This document shows, piece by piece, positions 12,744 to 25,742 of a DNA stretch of 64,000 nucleotides. The notes under the pieces are model-generated. The model worked only from the letters and a program-made list of their open reading frames with translations, did not search any database and had not been told where the DNA came from. The DNA comes from Taxillus chinensis (lineage: Eukaryota > Streptophyta > Magnoliopsida > Santalales > Loranthaceae): assembly GCA_023512835.1 (NCBI GenBank), contig CM042090.1:15054617-15118616 (forward strand). Direction: 5' to 3'. Numbering within the stretch: the first letter of the stretch is position 1; each line of letters starts with the position of its first letter. Position numbers and translations under genes: made by a program.

Positions 12744-14179
12744 TCAGTTAAAAGATCTGCAAACCCGCCTGATCTCGCCTTGGAAGCCCGTCTTCACTCC
12801 GATCCGACCCATTTTCACCATGGATGCCGCAAAGTCTAACCCGAACGACGACGCTTTTTCCCTGCCCCGCACGTACGAGTCAATCACCTCTCGGGTGACT
12901 TCGTCATCGTTGAGCCTAGCATCGGACTCGATCACGCTCAACCCAGTTTTGATGTTGCGTAGGATTTGATCGTCGAATACTTGGCCCGACACCGGGTCTA
13001 TGGGCAACCGGACATTAACGTCGCCACCGTTGGGACACGTAGCTATCAACATTGGCAAAATGTCACGGCTAATCGCCGGGTCTAAGTCCAGGTGTCCCGA
13101 GAAGTTATAGAGCCGCTTTGTCACGAAGAAGCACGCGGTTGTGCCGATGGTGTGGGCAGCTGGCCGGAAAAAAAAAAGTTTTATTCATCAACACACGAGA
13201 CATTCATGTGCATGTGTGACAATTTTTAGTACTATTGCGCTTAGTAAGCTAAGGTTTATGGAAAGGAAATAAAAAAAACAAAAAAAAAAAAAACTTATCC
13301 AAGTGCATGATTCAACTGATATAATAGTGTCATATATGTCATGTGCCCCATGTGTGAGAGTTTATACCTTACCACTTAAAACAACGAGGTCTTTATCAGA
13401 GAGACCCTTTCTCCTGAATTTGGATTTGAGGAGCTGAATCGAGTCACTAACGTCCGGAAAGTCGGCCGCGAGCGCCAAGTTCGAGATCCGACCGTCTCTC
13501 CGACCGGTCTGCACCTCGTACGCCGGCCCTCCGCTCTGCACTACGTACCACCACCATTCAAAAACACCCGACCCGCACGCGGGGGGGGGGGGGAAGGTTG
13601 CATGCATGCATGGTACGCGTAGGAGAGGGTCAATCGGGAGCTATATAAATCATAAATACGTACGTACCAAAGCCACGGCGTCTCTGGCGGCCAAAGCCAC
13701 AATATCAGCACAAGACACGACACCTCGACAATTTTCTTCCAGCATCTCCTTGGCTCTCTGTATTACCTCAAACCCTCTCACGCCTTGGTGCCCAAACGCA
13801 TTTTTCTCTGCCAAATCGCTATCATCTATCAAAATCGATCCATCGCATCCCTATATATATATATTGACACGAAATATATATTAATTAATTGAATGATCTT
13901 TTTTAAAATTCGTTGTCTTGGGAAACCCATTAATTATGATCAACTTTGTTCAATTACCTCGACGAAGCAGTCATGAAAATGGAGTCTGAGTAAGACCGCG
14001 GCCATGTCGGGGTCTGCACCGACGGCGGCTCCGACGATGGACTCGACGATGGGCTCTGCGCCGGGACAGGTTTGGGCGTAGAAGCCCACCCTCAGCTGGG
14101 CATTTGAAACACGCATTGTCAGAGACAGAGGTAGAATTGAAGCCCAAAGGAAGAGCATTTTTGAATCGGATTTGGACAT
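12744..14179 (-). CDS. PER43: Class III peroxidase, PER43-type (4 exons, 327 aa)
   Basis: Exons in coding order: 14179-13958, 13850-13668, 13535-13373, 13159-12744, joining in phase over 984 nt. The ATG at 14179 is the first in frame; a second at 14158 would also give a signal peptide. A secretory signal ends near residue 27 (SNA before QLRVGFY). Distal haem site: [10 protein letters not shown] with R65, F68 and H69. Proximal haem ligand: LSAAHTIG, H192. All eight conserved cysteines are present (TCP, HDCF, GCD, NC, SCAD, TAC, ATC, RRVC). Secreted peroxidases of this family use H2O2 to oxidise phenolics or make reactive oxygen in the apoplast. The wording around the proximal His (TIGTTACFF) and the C-terminus ([19 protein letters not shown]) matches Arabidopsis peroxidase 43 as I remember it; the orthology is from memory. 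Confidence 0.93.
13583..13594. repeat. Poly-G run in peroxidase intron 2
   Basis: A run of about a dozen G in intron 2 (13536-13667), about 45 bp upstream of the acceptor on the minus strand, where it reads as poly-C. The exact length is prone to sequencing error. Confidence 0.7.
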
Positions 14180-14254
14180 TTCCAGGAAGATGAACAAAGA
14201 GGAGATGAGAATAAGAGAATAAAACGAAGTGGATGCGAGTTTGGGGTTGCAAAG

Positions 14255-14272
14255 TACATTAATATAAATTTA
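14255..14272 (-). promoter_or_regulatory. TATA-like box of the peroxidase gene
   Basis: On the minus strand the sequence reads AATTTATATTAATG about 80-90 bp before the ATG at 14179, a usual spacing for a plant TATA box plus a short leader. No other support. Confidence 0.35.
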
Positions 14273-17100
14273 ATTCGTATTTTTCCTTTTGTTTTTCCAG
14301 GGTAGGATCATAATTAGGATCTTCGGATAAAATAACAACCACTTTGACAACCAATCGAGTTCGTTTAAGTTTGTGTGCTCGTATATAATGTTTCGGTTTG
14401 GTAATACCGACTGCTTTCAAAAAAATTATTTTAAAAAGTTACTCGGAAATGATATTTGCAATGCGTTGCGTTTTGATTGCGATGTGCAATTTTATCATGT
14501 AAAATTATTTAAAACTTAACCGACATCACATCATATTTAAGATAAAGAGAAAGATAGTGATGGAGGTACCCGTAACCGCGTCAATCAAGTATAACATAAA
14601 ATTTAAATATAGAGGCAAAATAGTGTATTTTTTTAAACCTGAGAGTATCAAATTTCCTACCGGATTTGAGTGTTGTAGCTATCATTGATATTTATAAATA
14701 GAAAAAGTGACATAAATCAGATTACTAGGTATAAATTATTATCGGAAATTACAAATGACGGAACCTATAAATCCGTAGCTATGACCGTGAGAGAGATAAT
14801 TAATACCTGATTGAGGCATACTCAATGCTCGAAACATGCTCCAGTCTCAAGATCGAGCACGCCTCCAGCAGGATAGCTCGAGCCCCTGCTTGTGTGCTCG
14901 AGCACATATGCTAGAGCCCTTGTTTGAGCGATGATCCTGTAGCATGCCGGATCATGAAAAAATACTGATGTGCCTTATTTCACGTCAGTCAGGAATGCAA
15001 AGATGTCGCAATGCCGGTTGTACCTATCGCTGCTCCAAACATTAATATGATTTTAAATATTATAGATTATAAAAGCATGTAATTGGTGTTTAGTTAATCA
15101 AAAAAATATTGTAGATGTTTAAAAAGATCAGACTATTTTAAAATTTTAAATTTTAAACATGTATTTCTTTTAGTTTAAATTTAACTAATATTAGTTTTGA
15201 TATTATAACACTTTTCAAATTATTTCTTAGGAAAATATCTTTGAAAAGCATTAATCCGTAAACTGTTTCTGATTTTTAAAATTTATCAAATGAATTTTTG
15301 TGTTTTTGCTTATAAAATAAACAAAAGTAGTTTCTTAAAAATAATATCAAACTGAGCCAATATTATATATTCGTTAATTATGAGGTTATTAAAAAAAGTA
15401 AAATTAAAATATAAACTCTAAGTATATTATTCTAAATTTATTTATATGAACAAGTTAATATATATTAATAATAATTTGTTAAATTTAAATTTAGGCTCTT
15501 AAAACTTTAAACACAATTATAACCCGTGGTTACTTAAAGTAACGCATGACAAATGTAACAAACATAACATATTTTACCTAGCGCTCCTATGTTTTATTCA
15601 TGCGAACTTCAAATTTACATAAAGTGATATCCTAACAATGTTTTTTTTTTTTTAAATAATAGGTATATAATATGCATGTTGTATGAACTACTTAACGATT
15701 TATAATACTATTGGGACAACATATAAATAAGACAATCAAGGGTCAATTCCACAAAAATTAGATATACCTATTTAGACCGAAAACTATTGTATTCATTGAA
15801 AACCAAAACAAGAAAAGATAATGAAAAAGACAAGATACCCTATCCGAACTAATTTATCATGGTTTAATATATTGACAAGTATTATATTAATTGTGATCAA
15901 AGTAGTTTCTTAGTTGAGATTTCAAATAATGGTTCACTAAAGCATGTATGATTGATTGAATGTAATCCTTATCATGGTGAAACATCAAATTCTATAACAT
16001 AAATTATCTTTTATGGGACAATATAATCCATGTACATAGCCTTGACAAGTAACCCATTAAGTTCAAAAGTTATTAAATTTCAAGTTAGCTCATTATAAGA
16101 TTACTACCTACATTCAATTTGGTTTCCTCTAACGAAGTGCTCTCACAACATATGCTTTCTGTAATTTGTTTATTTTGTTATATGGTTAATTATTTAAATT
16201 TTTGGTTTTTTTACAAATAAGCCTAAAACATGTAATTTGGTATATGCAAACGATATATTTGTGAAAGTGAGATATAATATTCATTAAACGTAGAGAAATT
16301 CTTTTTGCAATCGTTATTTGTGTAGTCATATGACTTGATATGCATTTGTTGGACACAACAAAGTACATTAAAAGTTATCAATCAATAAATATACGATATA
16401 TCAACCAATTACACGTGCAGTTGCCAAATGACAACTATAAATAAAAAACCATTAAACATATATGATTTATCGTAGTCTAATACAATTATATATGCTTGTT
16501 GTATTATACTTTAGAATTATTGGTTGTGTTTGATATACTTTAATTCGGTGATTATTTTTAAAAATGATGAAATCAAATGAATATAAAATTACTTAATTTT
16601 AGAATTTAATATTCAAAATAGGTGAATCTTATATGGTCTATTTGGTGTAAGTTTTGATTTTTTATTTTATTAAAGTTCATGTTGAATTATAATTTAAAAT
16701 AATTTTTATCTGGAGCAAAAATGTATTTTAAAAAGAGTATATCTTTTTAAAAATAAGATATCACGAGAAAAAATATTTAGAGGGTCCAAATAATAAAATC
16801 TAGAAAAAAAGAGTTTATAGAGATTTGAATGAAAAAAATGATTAAAAATATTTTGTTTAAATAGTTATGAATTCAAGGTTTTTTTTAATTAGGATAGTTG
16901 AATCCATCATTTTTAAAAATGATATGCTCAAATCAAATGTACCTATAGATATGTTTAAAAATTAATTTTAAATTATTTTACAAATTTAAATAATTTTATT
17001 TATTTATTTATTTTATTAACTCGATAGAAAGTGTTGAGTTGAATGAGAAAAGAAAAAATAAATTCACCCTCCAAAGGAAATAAATAAAGAAAAAGACTGC
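14273..17100. other. Intergenic DNA between the divergent peroxidase and SPT5 genes
   Basis: No gene seen. A GC-richer patch at about 14820-14950 repeats GCTCGAG-like strings several times. The stretch 15690-16180 carries the phrase GGGTCAATTCCACA, reminiscent of LTR-retrotransposon internal sequence, but shows no coding region. A TATTTGGT-edged repeat lies at about 16625-16945. Confidence 0.5.
16625..16945 (+). repeat. AT-rich dispersed element, copy 2
   Basis: Opens with CTATTTGGTGTAAGTTTTGA and shares the order of motifs with the copy at 12195 (an AAAGTTCATGTTGAATT block, then a GGTCCAAATAATAAAA block). Ends near CAAATCAAATGTACC. Probably a decayed MITE. Confidence 0.4.
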
Positions 17101-17166
17101 ACGTGACCTGACCATTTGCAGATTATTTGAGAGCAACGAAGCAATAGGGTTCTGCGAAAACCCCCA

Positions 17167-17205
17167 ATTATCGATTGTCGATCATCGATTAGCGATTACC
17201 GATCA
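17167..17205 (+). promoter_or_regulatory. SPT5 5' leader with repeated CGAT units
   Basis: Immediately before the ATG at 17208 the leader contains six closely spaced CGAT units (ATCGATTGTCGATCATCGAT, then AGCGATT and CCGAT). It has no upstream ATG. Function unknown. Confidence 0.5.
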
Positions 17206-17207
17206 GA

Positions 17208-20200
17208 ATGGCTCGCTACGATGACGATGCGGAGGAAGCCTACGAGGACGAGGAAGAATACGAGGATGCAGAGGAAGAAGACGACCACGTTGATCACCGC
17301 GGCAGCAGGAAGCGTCCTAGGTCGGACTTCATCGACGACTTTGCTGAGGAAGACGATGATGAATACGAGGAGGACGAGGAAGACGACGAATACGAGCTAT
17401 ACGAAGGCGGTGGCCGCCGCGGAGGCCACAAAGCTAAGAAGAAGGCGCCTGGTTCGATGTTTATTGATTCCGAGGCGGTGGTGGATAGCGACGGGGAAGA
17501 GGAGGAGGAGGATGGAGAAGATGGTTAGTTTTATGTTCTTATTTGATTGATTATTATTTTTTAACTTGTCTATGTTTTTGTTTTTTGCTGGGTTCTATGT
17601 GTGCTCTCTCACTAGGTTTTTGTTTGATTCAATCTATTTGAAATTTGTTTATTTTGTGAGCGTTGGTCTAGTAATCGTGTTTTGATCACGCCGATAAGAT
17701 TCTGAAATTTTGGTATTGTGTGATTTATACCTATGCGAGTTATCTGGGTGATATGAAATTAACTTGTATGAATTGAAGACCAAATAGATATTTATTTTTC
17801 CATCCCCTATTTCTCTTTTCTATACTTTTTTCAATCCAAATCATTTTTTTTAAATAAGTGTAAGGCTTTATTAAACAAAACAAGTACACAAGAACTGCAC
17901 AAGGATACGATTGCAACAAAAAAAGTAGCAAGTTTAAAAAATCAAGGAGCTCAGGCACCAAAGACAATGTAACAGACATCCAATCAAGAGGAGAATCAAG
18001 GAAATGAGAATCAAGCACCTCCACACTGAGCTCACAGTGTTTGAACAGCTGTGCAACCCTCTCACACCAAAGACACCATGAAATGCAACGAGAAATAGCC
18101 TTCCAAATCACAGATCGCTGGCTCACACTCCCATACCAGCAAGAAAAGAGGCCACAAATACTTCGAGGCAGTACCCAGTGAAGGCCAAACAATCCAAGAA
18201 TCAGATCCTAGAGCATCTTGGCAATACGACAATGGAGAAAAAGATGATTCACAAACTTCTCATCCATCTTGCATATGCAGCATCAGCTTACAAGACACAT
18301 ATGTCGCTGCTGTAAATTATCTGCAGTTAAGATTTTTTCAAAGGCAGCAGTCCAAATAAAGAAAGCCACCCTAGAGGGGACCTTAGCCCTCCAAGTGCCT
18401 CTCCAAGGAAAACAACTAGAACCAATTGGGTGAAGAACGGAATAGAAAGACTTTACTTGAAAGCCTTTAGACCAATCAGGACCCCAACACATCTTATCCT
18501 TCTTAGAACTGCAGTGTAACAAAGTACAATAGATCACAGGAAGATGAAAAAAGCCTTCAACTCTCAATCTCGAGCTTACCAGGTAAAATTTACCTCATAG
18601 TGCACACTAGAGTTTTGGAAACGAGCAGAAGCTGTCATAAAAGCATCAGCAAGGCATGCAATGTGATACAACTCGGGATAGACCAACTTCAACAGCTTAG
18701 CAGCACACATTGTCCCGAAAACGAATAGAAGACTCATCCCCCACCTATTTGATTGATCCATTGTTTTATGTCCTCTCTCTTTGGGTCTGAGCTTAGTTGT
18801 TTGGCTTCAAATTTGTTTCCCATGTTTTGAGTCTGTTTTTTTTTTTCTGGTGTGTTTTGCTGGATTTATACAAAAAAAAGGTGATACTGGTGACCGACTA
18901 GGCTTTTGTCCTCCCTTTACATGTATTGCATGAAATATTGTCTTTTAGATCTAATTTGAAGTACCAAAAAAGTAGAAGTTATGTAGGATGAAAGTGAATT
19001 CTCCTTCACAAGAACAACATTGAAATTTGTTAAGAGGGACTTCTGATTACAGGTTGTGGACCAAGTACAATGCTCGTTGCTGAATGCCAAAACTTGATTA
19101 CAGTGCTATATCACAGGACATGAACAAGCTCTTGACTAGGTTAAGTCTAAACAAAGGTGATACTGGATGATATAGTGAACTGGAGACTGACTAGGCTTTT
19201 GTCCTCCCTTTACATGTATTGCATGAAATACTGTCTTTTAGATCTAATTTGAAGTACCAAAAAAGTAGAAGTTTAGTAGGATGAAAGTGAATCCTCCTTC
19301 GCAAGAACAACATTGAAATTTTTTAGGAGGGACTTCTGATTACAGGTTGTGGACTAAGTGCAATGTTCGTTGTGCCAAAACTTGATTAAAGTGCAAACAG
19401 GACACGAAAAGGCTCTTGACTAGGTTAAGTCTAAATTTTTGAATCTCAGAAAAACAGCAGTAAAACTGTACTTCTGGCTTTATGATTAAATTCTATATGT
19501 AAAGTGCCCTGTCATTTGCATCATTAAGTATGCAGGCGTCATCTACCCAAACAAGTACATTTACAGTTGCGACCAACTAAGATTGTGTCTGAGTATGAGT
19601 ATTTTGAATGCTTTGGATGTGCCTTTGTCTTCAACTGGGTTGCATGTGCAGTTTCATGTACATTTTGGGTGGTCATGTACTGTTTATCTTTGTTTTGCTT
19701 ACTGGTTCTGTAGATGAAACAATTTGTTAGCTCTATTGGATTTGATTAATCGTCCTAATATGTTTAGCATTACCTGTCGCTTTTAGTCATCTCTAACTAA
19801 TTAAGAACTTGAACATGCAGATTTTATAGATAAAGGAGACAGCATACCTGATGAACGGGAAGCCAGACAGATCCATCGTCGGCCATTATTATCCCGAGAG
19901 GAGGAGCAAGAAGATATGGAAGAGCTTGCGAGGAATTTACATGCAAGATATGCCAGATCAAGTCATGTCGAATATGATGAGGAGACAACTGATGTAGAAC
20001 AGCAAGCACTCTTACCATCTGTCAGGGATCCCAAGCTATGGATGGTTAAATGCGCGGTATAATTACTAACAATTTTTGTGTGCATCCATTACATGTTTAT
20101 CACATATTAATATCTTTTATGGGTTATGTTGTGATGCACATAGATTGGGCACGAGCGGGAGACTGCTGTCTGCCTGATGCAGAAATGCATTGATAAGAAA

Positions 20201-23200
20201 TCTCAATTGCAAATTAGGTCTGTTATTGCCCTTGACCATTTGAAAAATTATATATATATTGAAGCTGACAAAGAAGCCCATGTCAAGGAGGTATGCAGTT
20301 CACGGTTAATGATTGCATAACTTGTTTGTGTTTTTATTTCCAATGATCAACAACTTATGTGTTGCCCATTCCATTTACTTCAGGCTTGCAATGGTTTGCG
20401 TAACATATATTCCAGTAGCAAAGTGATGCTGGTCCCCATCAGAGAAATGACAGATGTTCTTTCTGTTGAAAGCAAAGCAGTTGACATTTCTAGGGATTCT
20501 TGGGTTAGAATGAAGATTGGTACATACAAAGGAGATCTTGCAAAAGTAGGAACTAACACGCATAAAATATTTTTAAATTGTCTTATTGGTTATATTTTCT
20601 CAACCTATATTTTCTTTAATTTAGGTTGTAGATGTTGACAATGTGCGACAAAGAGTTACTGTTAAATTGATTCCAAGGATTGACTTGCAGGCATTAGCAA
20701 ACAAAATGGTATATTCTAACTTTTCAGCTAGTTCTTATACTGATGTACTCTTATTAATCTGTAGATTGTTTTTAGTAAAAAGCTAAAAATTGTCCTGATA
20801 TTATTTCAGGAAGGCAGAGAAGTTGTCAAGAAGAAGGCCTTTGTACCGCCTCCGCGATTAATGAATGTCGATGAAGCTAGGTAATTTTCCACCCTATTGA
20901 AAAATATGAAACATATTATTGTATTCATAATGTGACCATAAGTGGTGGTGTTTGTATTTCAGAGAAATGAATATCCGTATTGAGCGTAGGCGTGATCAGA
21001 GTACTGGTGAATACTTTGAGAATATCTTTGGAATGCAGTTCAAAGATGGTTTCTTATATAAAACAGTTTCAGTAAAGTCAATAAGTACACAAAGTGTACA
21101 AGTGAGTTTTGATGAACTTGAGAAGTTTCGACAACCTGGTGAGAATGGGGAAGGTGATACAGCTAGCCTCTCCACATTATTTGCTAATAGAAAGAAAGGT
21201 CACTTCATGAAGGGTGATCAAGTTATTGTTATCAAGGGGGACCTGAAAAATTTGAAGGGCTGGGTTGAAAAAGTTGAGGAAGAGAATGTTCACATTAGAC
21301 CAAAGATGGATGGCCTCCCGGTAACCACCAAACACCCCCAAGGAAAAAAAGAGAAGACTTACAACATTTGCTTTTTAGAATTTGATAGTGACTTTCTTTT
21401 TTTGGAAGGCTACTCTTGCTGTAAACGATAAAGAGCTTTGCAAGTACTTTGAACCTGGGAATCATGTAAAGGTTGTCTCTGGTGCTCAGGAAGGTGCAAC
21501 TGGTATGGTTGTTGCAGTTGAGGGACATGTGGTTATCATTCTGTCTGATACCACAAAGGAACATGTGGGTGTAGCTTCTTGATTTATATATACTCAAGAA
21601 TACTATGTACGCAACCTTTTCCCAACATAGCTACTCTGGGAAACTCTTTTTAATTCACCACTCACACGGCCAAAAAAATAAATTCACTTTCAAAAAACTT
21701 TAATAAGTGGCCCAAAATGGCTCTTTCAGAGACACCTGGAAAAGGGTGTGTACAAAGTATTATTGTTTCATTTTGGATTTAAGATTTTTTTGGATAACTG
21801 ATTAAGTCCCTATTTCGTTATCTTTTTTCAGATCCATGTATTTTCGGACCATGTTGTGGAGAGCTCTGAGGTAACAACTGGAGTTACCAGAATTGGAGAC
21901 TATGAATTACATGACCTTGTGTTGCTAGAGTAAGCTTGCATTATTTTCTCTTTTTTTTTAGGATTTGTTTTTTTCTGGTCAGATGTGTTCCAGTTTTCTT
22001 ATTGATTATTTTTTGTCAACCAGTAACAACAGTTTTGGGGTTATCATACGTGTAGAAAGTGAAGCTTTCCAGGTGATTAGTTTCACTTTATATGGCTAAT
22101 ATTACTAGCTGCTGTAAGTCCTTGCTGCTCTTACACTGTTTTTCTCATTTCAGATTCTCAAGGGAGTTCCTGATAGGCCAGAAGTTTCTCTTATTAAATT
22201 AAGAGAAATTAAGTTCAAAATTGAGAAGAAAAATAATGCTCAAGATCGGTCCAAAAACACAATATCTGCAAAGGATATTGTAAAGATTATTGAGGGACCT
22301 TGCAAAGTGAGTTCCTCTTTAAGTTACTAATTTTTCTAAACTATTCTATTATATTTGCGTTTGATGTCTCAGTACGATCATCACTGAGGTTATGTTCAGG
22401 GAAAGCAAGGGCCAGTTGAACACATATACAGAGGACTCGTGTTCATTTATGATCGTCATCACCTTGAGCATGCTGGTTTTATTTGTGCCAAGTCCCATTC
22501 TTGTCTAGTTGTGGGTGGATCTCGTGTTAATGGTGACAAAAATGTATGTTGCTTGTTTCATTTTTGTTAGTTCATTTTATTTTGCTTAACAATTTAGTTT
22601 TTCCTGCACAATATTTACATTGTCATACCTTTAGGGGGATCACTTGACATCAAGATTTGCAAATCTGAAAACTGGATTTCGAATTCCTCAGTCATCTGGA
22701 AGGTTGCCTCCTAGAGGAGGTTTTCAATCTGGCTGTATGTTTCTAATGTCTTGGGCTTTTCTGTTGAATTGTTTGTTTCTGTATAAATTTCCTATTATTT
22801 TAATCTTTTCTTCATGATCTGGTTTATTAATGTATATATGTATTACCCGAAGGTGCAACTTTTTCTTACCTAACTTTTACTTATAATGCTGCAGTTGGAG
22901 GAAGGCATAGAGGTGGAAGAGGACATGATGCTTTGGTTGGCAGAACGATAAAAATTCGGGTTGGTCCCCATAAAGGTTATCGTGGGCGTGTAGTAGATGT
23001 TAAAGGCCAATCTGTAAGGGTTGAATTAGAATCACAAATGAAGGTTGTTACAGGCAAGTTTGCGCCAATCAATTCAATATGATCTGTAAATCTTTTTTAA
23101 TTTTGTTTTGCTTCCTTTGTTATTCCAATCGCTAAATGGACATCTATGGCTGCTACATTTGCAGTGGACCGCAATCACATATCTGATAATGTAGCTGTTG

Positions 23201-25742
23201 CAAACCCTCACCGGTGATGGTCTTTACTTGCATTTTCTTTTTATATAAGTTTAAACTTGGTTCTGAGTTCTGTAACTGATAGGCTAATTTTTTCTAGCAG
23301 TGAAACCTCGCGTTATGGCTCAGGCAATGAAACACCTATGCATCCTTCTCGAACTCCACTACATCCTTATATGACCCCGATGAGAGATCCTGGAGGTCTG
23401 TTCTCTTAAATCTAGTATAACTTCTCTACATCTCTTAATAATGTGATGATGTATTTCCTTTAGTGATTTTATTATTCCTTGATATTTGTTTGTAGCAACA
23501 CCAATTCATGATGGCATGAGGACACCCATGCGGGACCGAGCATGGAATCCTTATACTCCAATGAGTCCAGCTAGGTTGGTTGGTTTATTTGTGTTTATGT
23601 TGTGCTTCAATTTGTCTTTAGAAAGATGGAGTTGAAAAACATTCTTTCCTCTTAAATGGACTAGTAATTTTGTAATCAGCATTATCATCATGATATGTGG
23701 CCGCCCTATAAACCATGGATGAGTCAGCCATGCATCACATACAAACGAATAGGCAGTGGGGTTGTGGCTAGTAGTGAGAATAATGGTTTGGTGGCTCTCT
23801 AGCCTATTTATTGACACGTAAAGTGAATTGTAAGGCAGTCTTTTATTAATTAAATACAAGAGTTTGTAGGAGAGTTCCTGCATCTCGAGTGGTTTCTATC
23901 ACATCACCATCATAGTATGATTACATAGGACTCTGTTAGGAGACACAATTTTATAAAGCCTTGATCTGTTTATATAGATTTCAATGGATTAATATTCTGG
24001 GGTCATTATGCCATCCGAGTCTGCTCTCTCTTAATGTTTCTGTGTTCAAGCAAAATGTATGGCCAGGTTGTTGTTCCTCTTGCACCTAACATTGTACCAT
24101 CTTACAGAAATTTCTACTATGAATTTCTAGTGAGAATTTTTTTTGGTGATGTAGTGGTTAAATGCATCACATAAGGTTTTTGCTAATTATGAGTTATTGG
24201 AATTCTGATAAACACAAACCAGGGATAACTGGGAAGATGCAAATCCTGCTTCTTGGGGAACAAGTCCACAGTACCAGGTTAGCAGCGCTGCTTAGCCTGG
24301 CCTCAGTATCTAAGTGACGGAATTTTGTTGAAAATGATATTGATATTATGATGTCATATATCAGCCAGGAAGTCCTCGTTCACGGACTTATGAAGCCCCG
24401 ACTCCTGGGTCAGGATGGGCCAACACTCCTGGTGGCAGTTACAGTGACGCTGGAACACCAAGGGATAGCAACTCTGCATATGGTAATGAAATAATGAGTT
24501 TGTCCTGCTGTGCTCTGGTTTTCTTTCTAAGACTAGATCTTTTTTCTCCCTTGCAGCAAATGCCCCGAGTCCTTACTTGCCTTCAACTCCTGGGCAGCCC
24601 ATGACACCAAACTCTGCATTGTATTTACCCGGCACCCCTGGGGGTCAGCCTATGACACCTGGAAGTGGGGGCCTGGATGCTATGACCCCAGCCATAGGTC
24701 TGTTACTGTTTTTTTCAATGTTGGGGTTTATGTGTACTATAGATCTCCGTTGGTTTTATCATAATTCACCCATAATTTGCAGATATAATGGATCCATATC
24801 CCAAAGGTGTTATACTTTTGATCTTGATTGTTGGATCTATTTTCAACTGTCCAGATTATACTTTTATTTAATTATAGCTATATTATGGTGGCTATTAAAT
24901 GAAAGTTTAATTTGGTTTGTTAAAAATATATTAATGTTCCAAATTGAAAATATTAACTGGTATTATATGAGATATGAATTCTGATATAATTACCATAGTT
25001 AACGATAATGTAGTCCATGCGCCCATAATATCCGCAAGAACAACGATAATGTCTTACCTTATATTTGGCCCTTTTTATGACATAGCAGGTGGGGACAATG
25101 ATGGGCCTTGGTTGTTGCCTGATATATTAGTAAACGTACGGAGATCCGGTGAAGATACTGTGCTGGCAGTTGTTCGTGAAGTGCTACCTGTATGTATTGA
25201 TATACGACTGCAATATATATTATTGTTTTCTGTCATTTAAAACAAAGTTATAATCTTGAAGATGGTTGTTTATATATTTTTTTTTAAAATTATAAAAACC
25301 AAAGATGTTGATTTTAACTTATCCTCGTGAAGCAGTACATTGGAAAGATCAGTTTTTTTCAATATCTTGATCCCTTTGTAATTAAAGTAGTAAATAAATG
25401 TTTCCCAATGCCAAAAGTCTTGCACTCAGTGTTGCTTATGTTTCAATCAGCTCCTGTAGGTCAAATTACATAGCTTTCTAATGTTTATTGTGGATTCTTC
25501 AGGATGGTTCCTGCAGGATGGCGCTTGGATCCAGTGGAAATGGTGAAGTTGTCATTGCCTTTCCCAATGAAATTGAGGTGGTGACACCGAAGAAAAACGA
25601 GAAGGTCAAGATCATGGGTGGGCCACAACGCGGCTTCACTGGGAAACTAGTAGGGGTTGATGGCACTGAAGGGATCGTTAAGGTAGATCTTACCTTTGAT
25701 GTGAAGATAGTGGACATGGTTATTCTAGCTAAGCTAGTGTAG
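17208..25742 (+). CDS. SPT5: Transcription elongation factor SPT5 (22 exons, 1036 aa)
   Basis: Exons: 17208-17523, 19821-20056, 20144-20290, 20384-20545, 20625-20708, 20810-20880, 20963-21320, 21409-21564, 21832-21929, 22024-22072, 22154-22306, 22400-22543, 22635-22734, 22895-23053, 23165-23213, 23301-23395, 23496-23574, 24223-24277, 24365-24482, 24557-24697, 25089-25189, 25503-25742; 3111 nt, all in phase. SPT5 pairs with SPT4 (DSIF) on RNA polymerase II in the nucleus and controls pausing and processivity. Domains: acidic N-terminus (1-105), NGN domain (about 178-268, starting KLWMVKC), KOW modules near 270-310, 420-455, 470-515, 595-645 and 705-750, a Ser/Thr-Pro-rich CTR (about 760-925, with repeats such as TPMHPSRTP, TPMRD, TPGQPMTP), and a last KOW at about 990-1025. 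Length is close to Arabidopsis SPT5-2 (about 1040 aa). The intron after exon 14 has a GC donor. Intron 1 (2.3 kb) carries a LINE fragment and a tandem duplication. Confidence 0.96.
17846..18580 (-). mobile_element. 5'-truncated LINE fragment (zf-RVT region) in SPT5 intron 1
   Basis: On the minus strand the translation reads KMCWGPDWSKGFQVKSFYSV, then FPWRGTWRAKVPSRVAFFIW and TAAFEKILTADNLQQR, then after a frame shift CCICKMDEKFVNHLFLHC. This is the zinc-binding region found at the C-terminus of plant L1-like reverse transcriptases. It ends after an AATAAA and a short A run at about 17846-17860, as expected for a LINE 3' tail. Stops and shifts make it dead. It lies antisense to SPT5, well inside a 2.3-kb intron whose ends are intact. 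Confidence 0.85.
18872..19436 (+). repeat. Tandem duplication of a ~275-bp unit in SPT5 intron 1
   Basis: Copy A is about 18872-19155 and copy B about 19156-19436. Both run from GGTGATACTGG through GACTAGGCTTTTGTCCTCCC, ATGTATTGCATGAAATA, GTACCAAAAAAGTAGAAGTT and GACTTCTGATTACAGGTTGT to CTCTTGACTAGGTTAAGTC. They differ by scattered substitutions and a few small indels, so the duplication is not very recent. No coding capacity was seen. Confidence 0.9.

Noticed and set aside
13362..13607. Extra N-terminal residues before SGGPAYEV in peroxidase exon 3
   Set aside because: They come from intron read-through; the acceptor at 13536 gives the conserved ARDAVALSGGP join.
18576..18761. Minus-strand open frame just outside the LINE fragment
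   Set aside because: No continuity with LINE protein and no recognisable content.
24577..25240. Separate genes suggested by open frames after SPT5 exon 20
   Set aside because: They are read-through into introns; splicing restores the SPT5 C-terminus.
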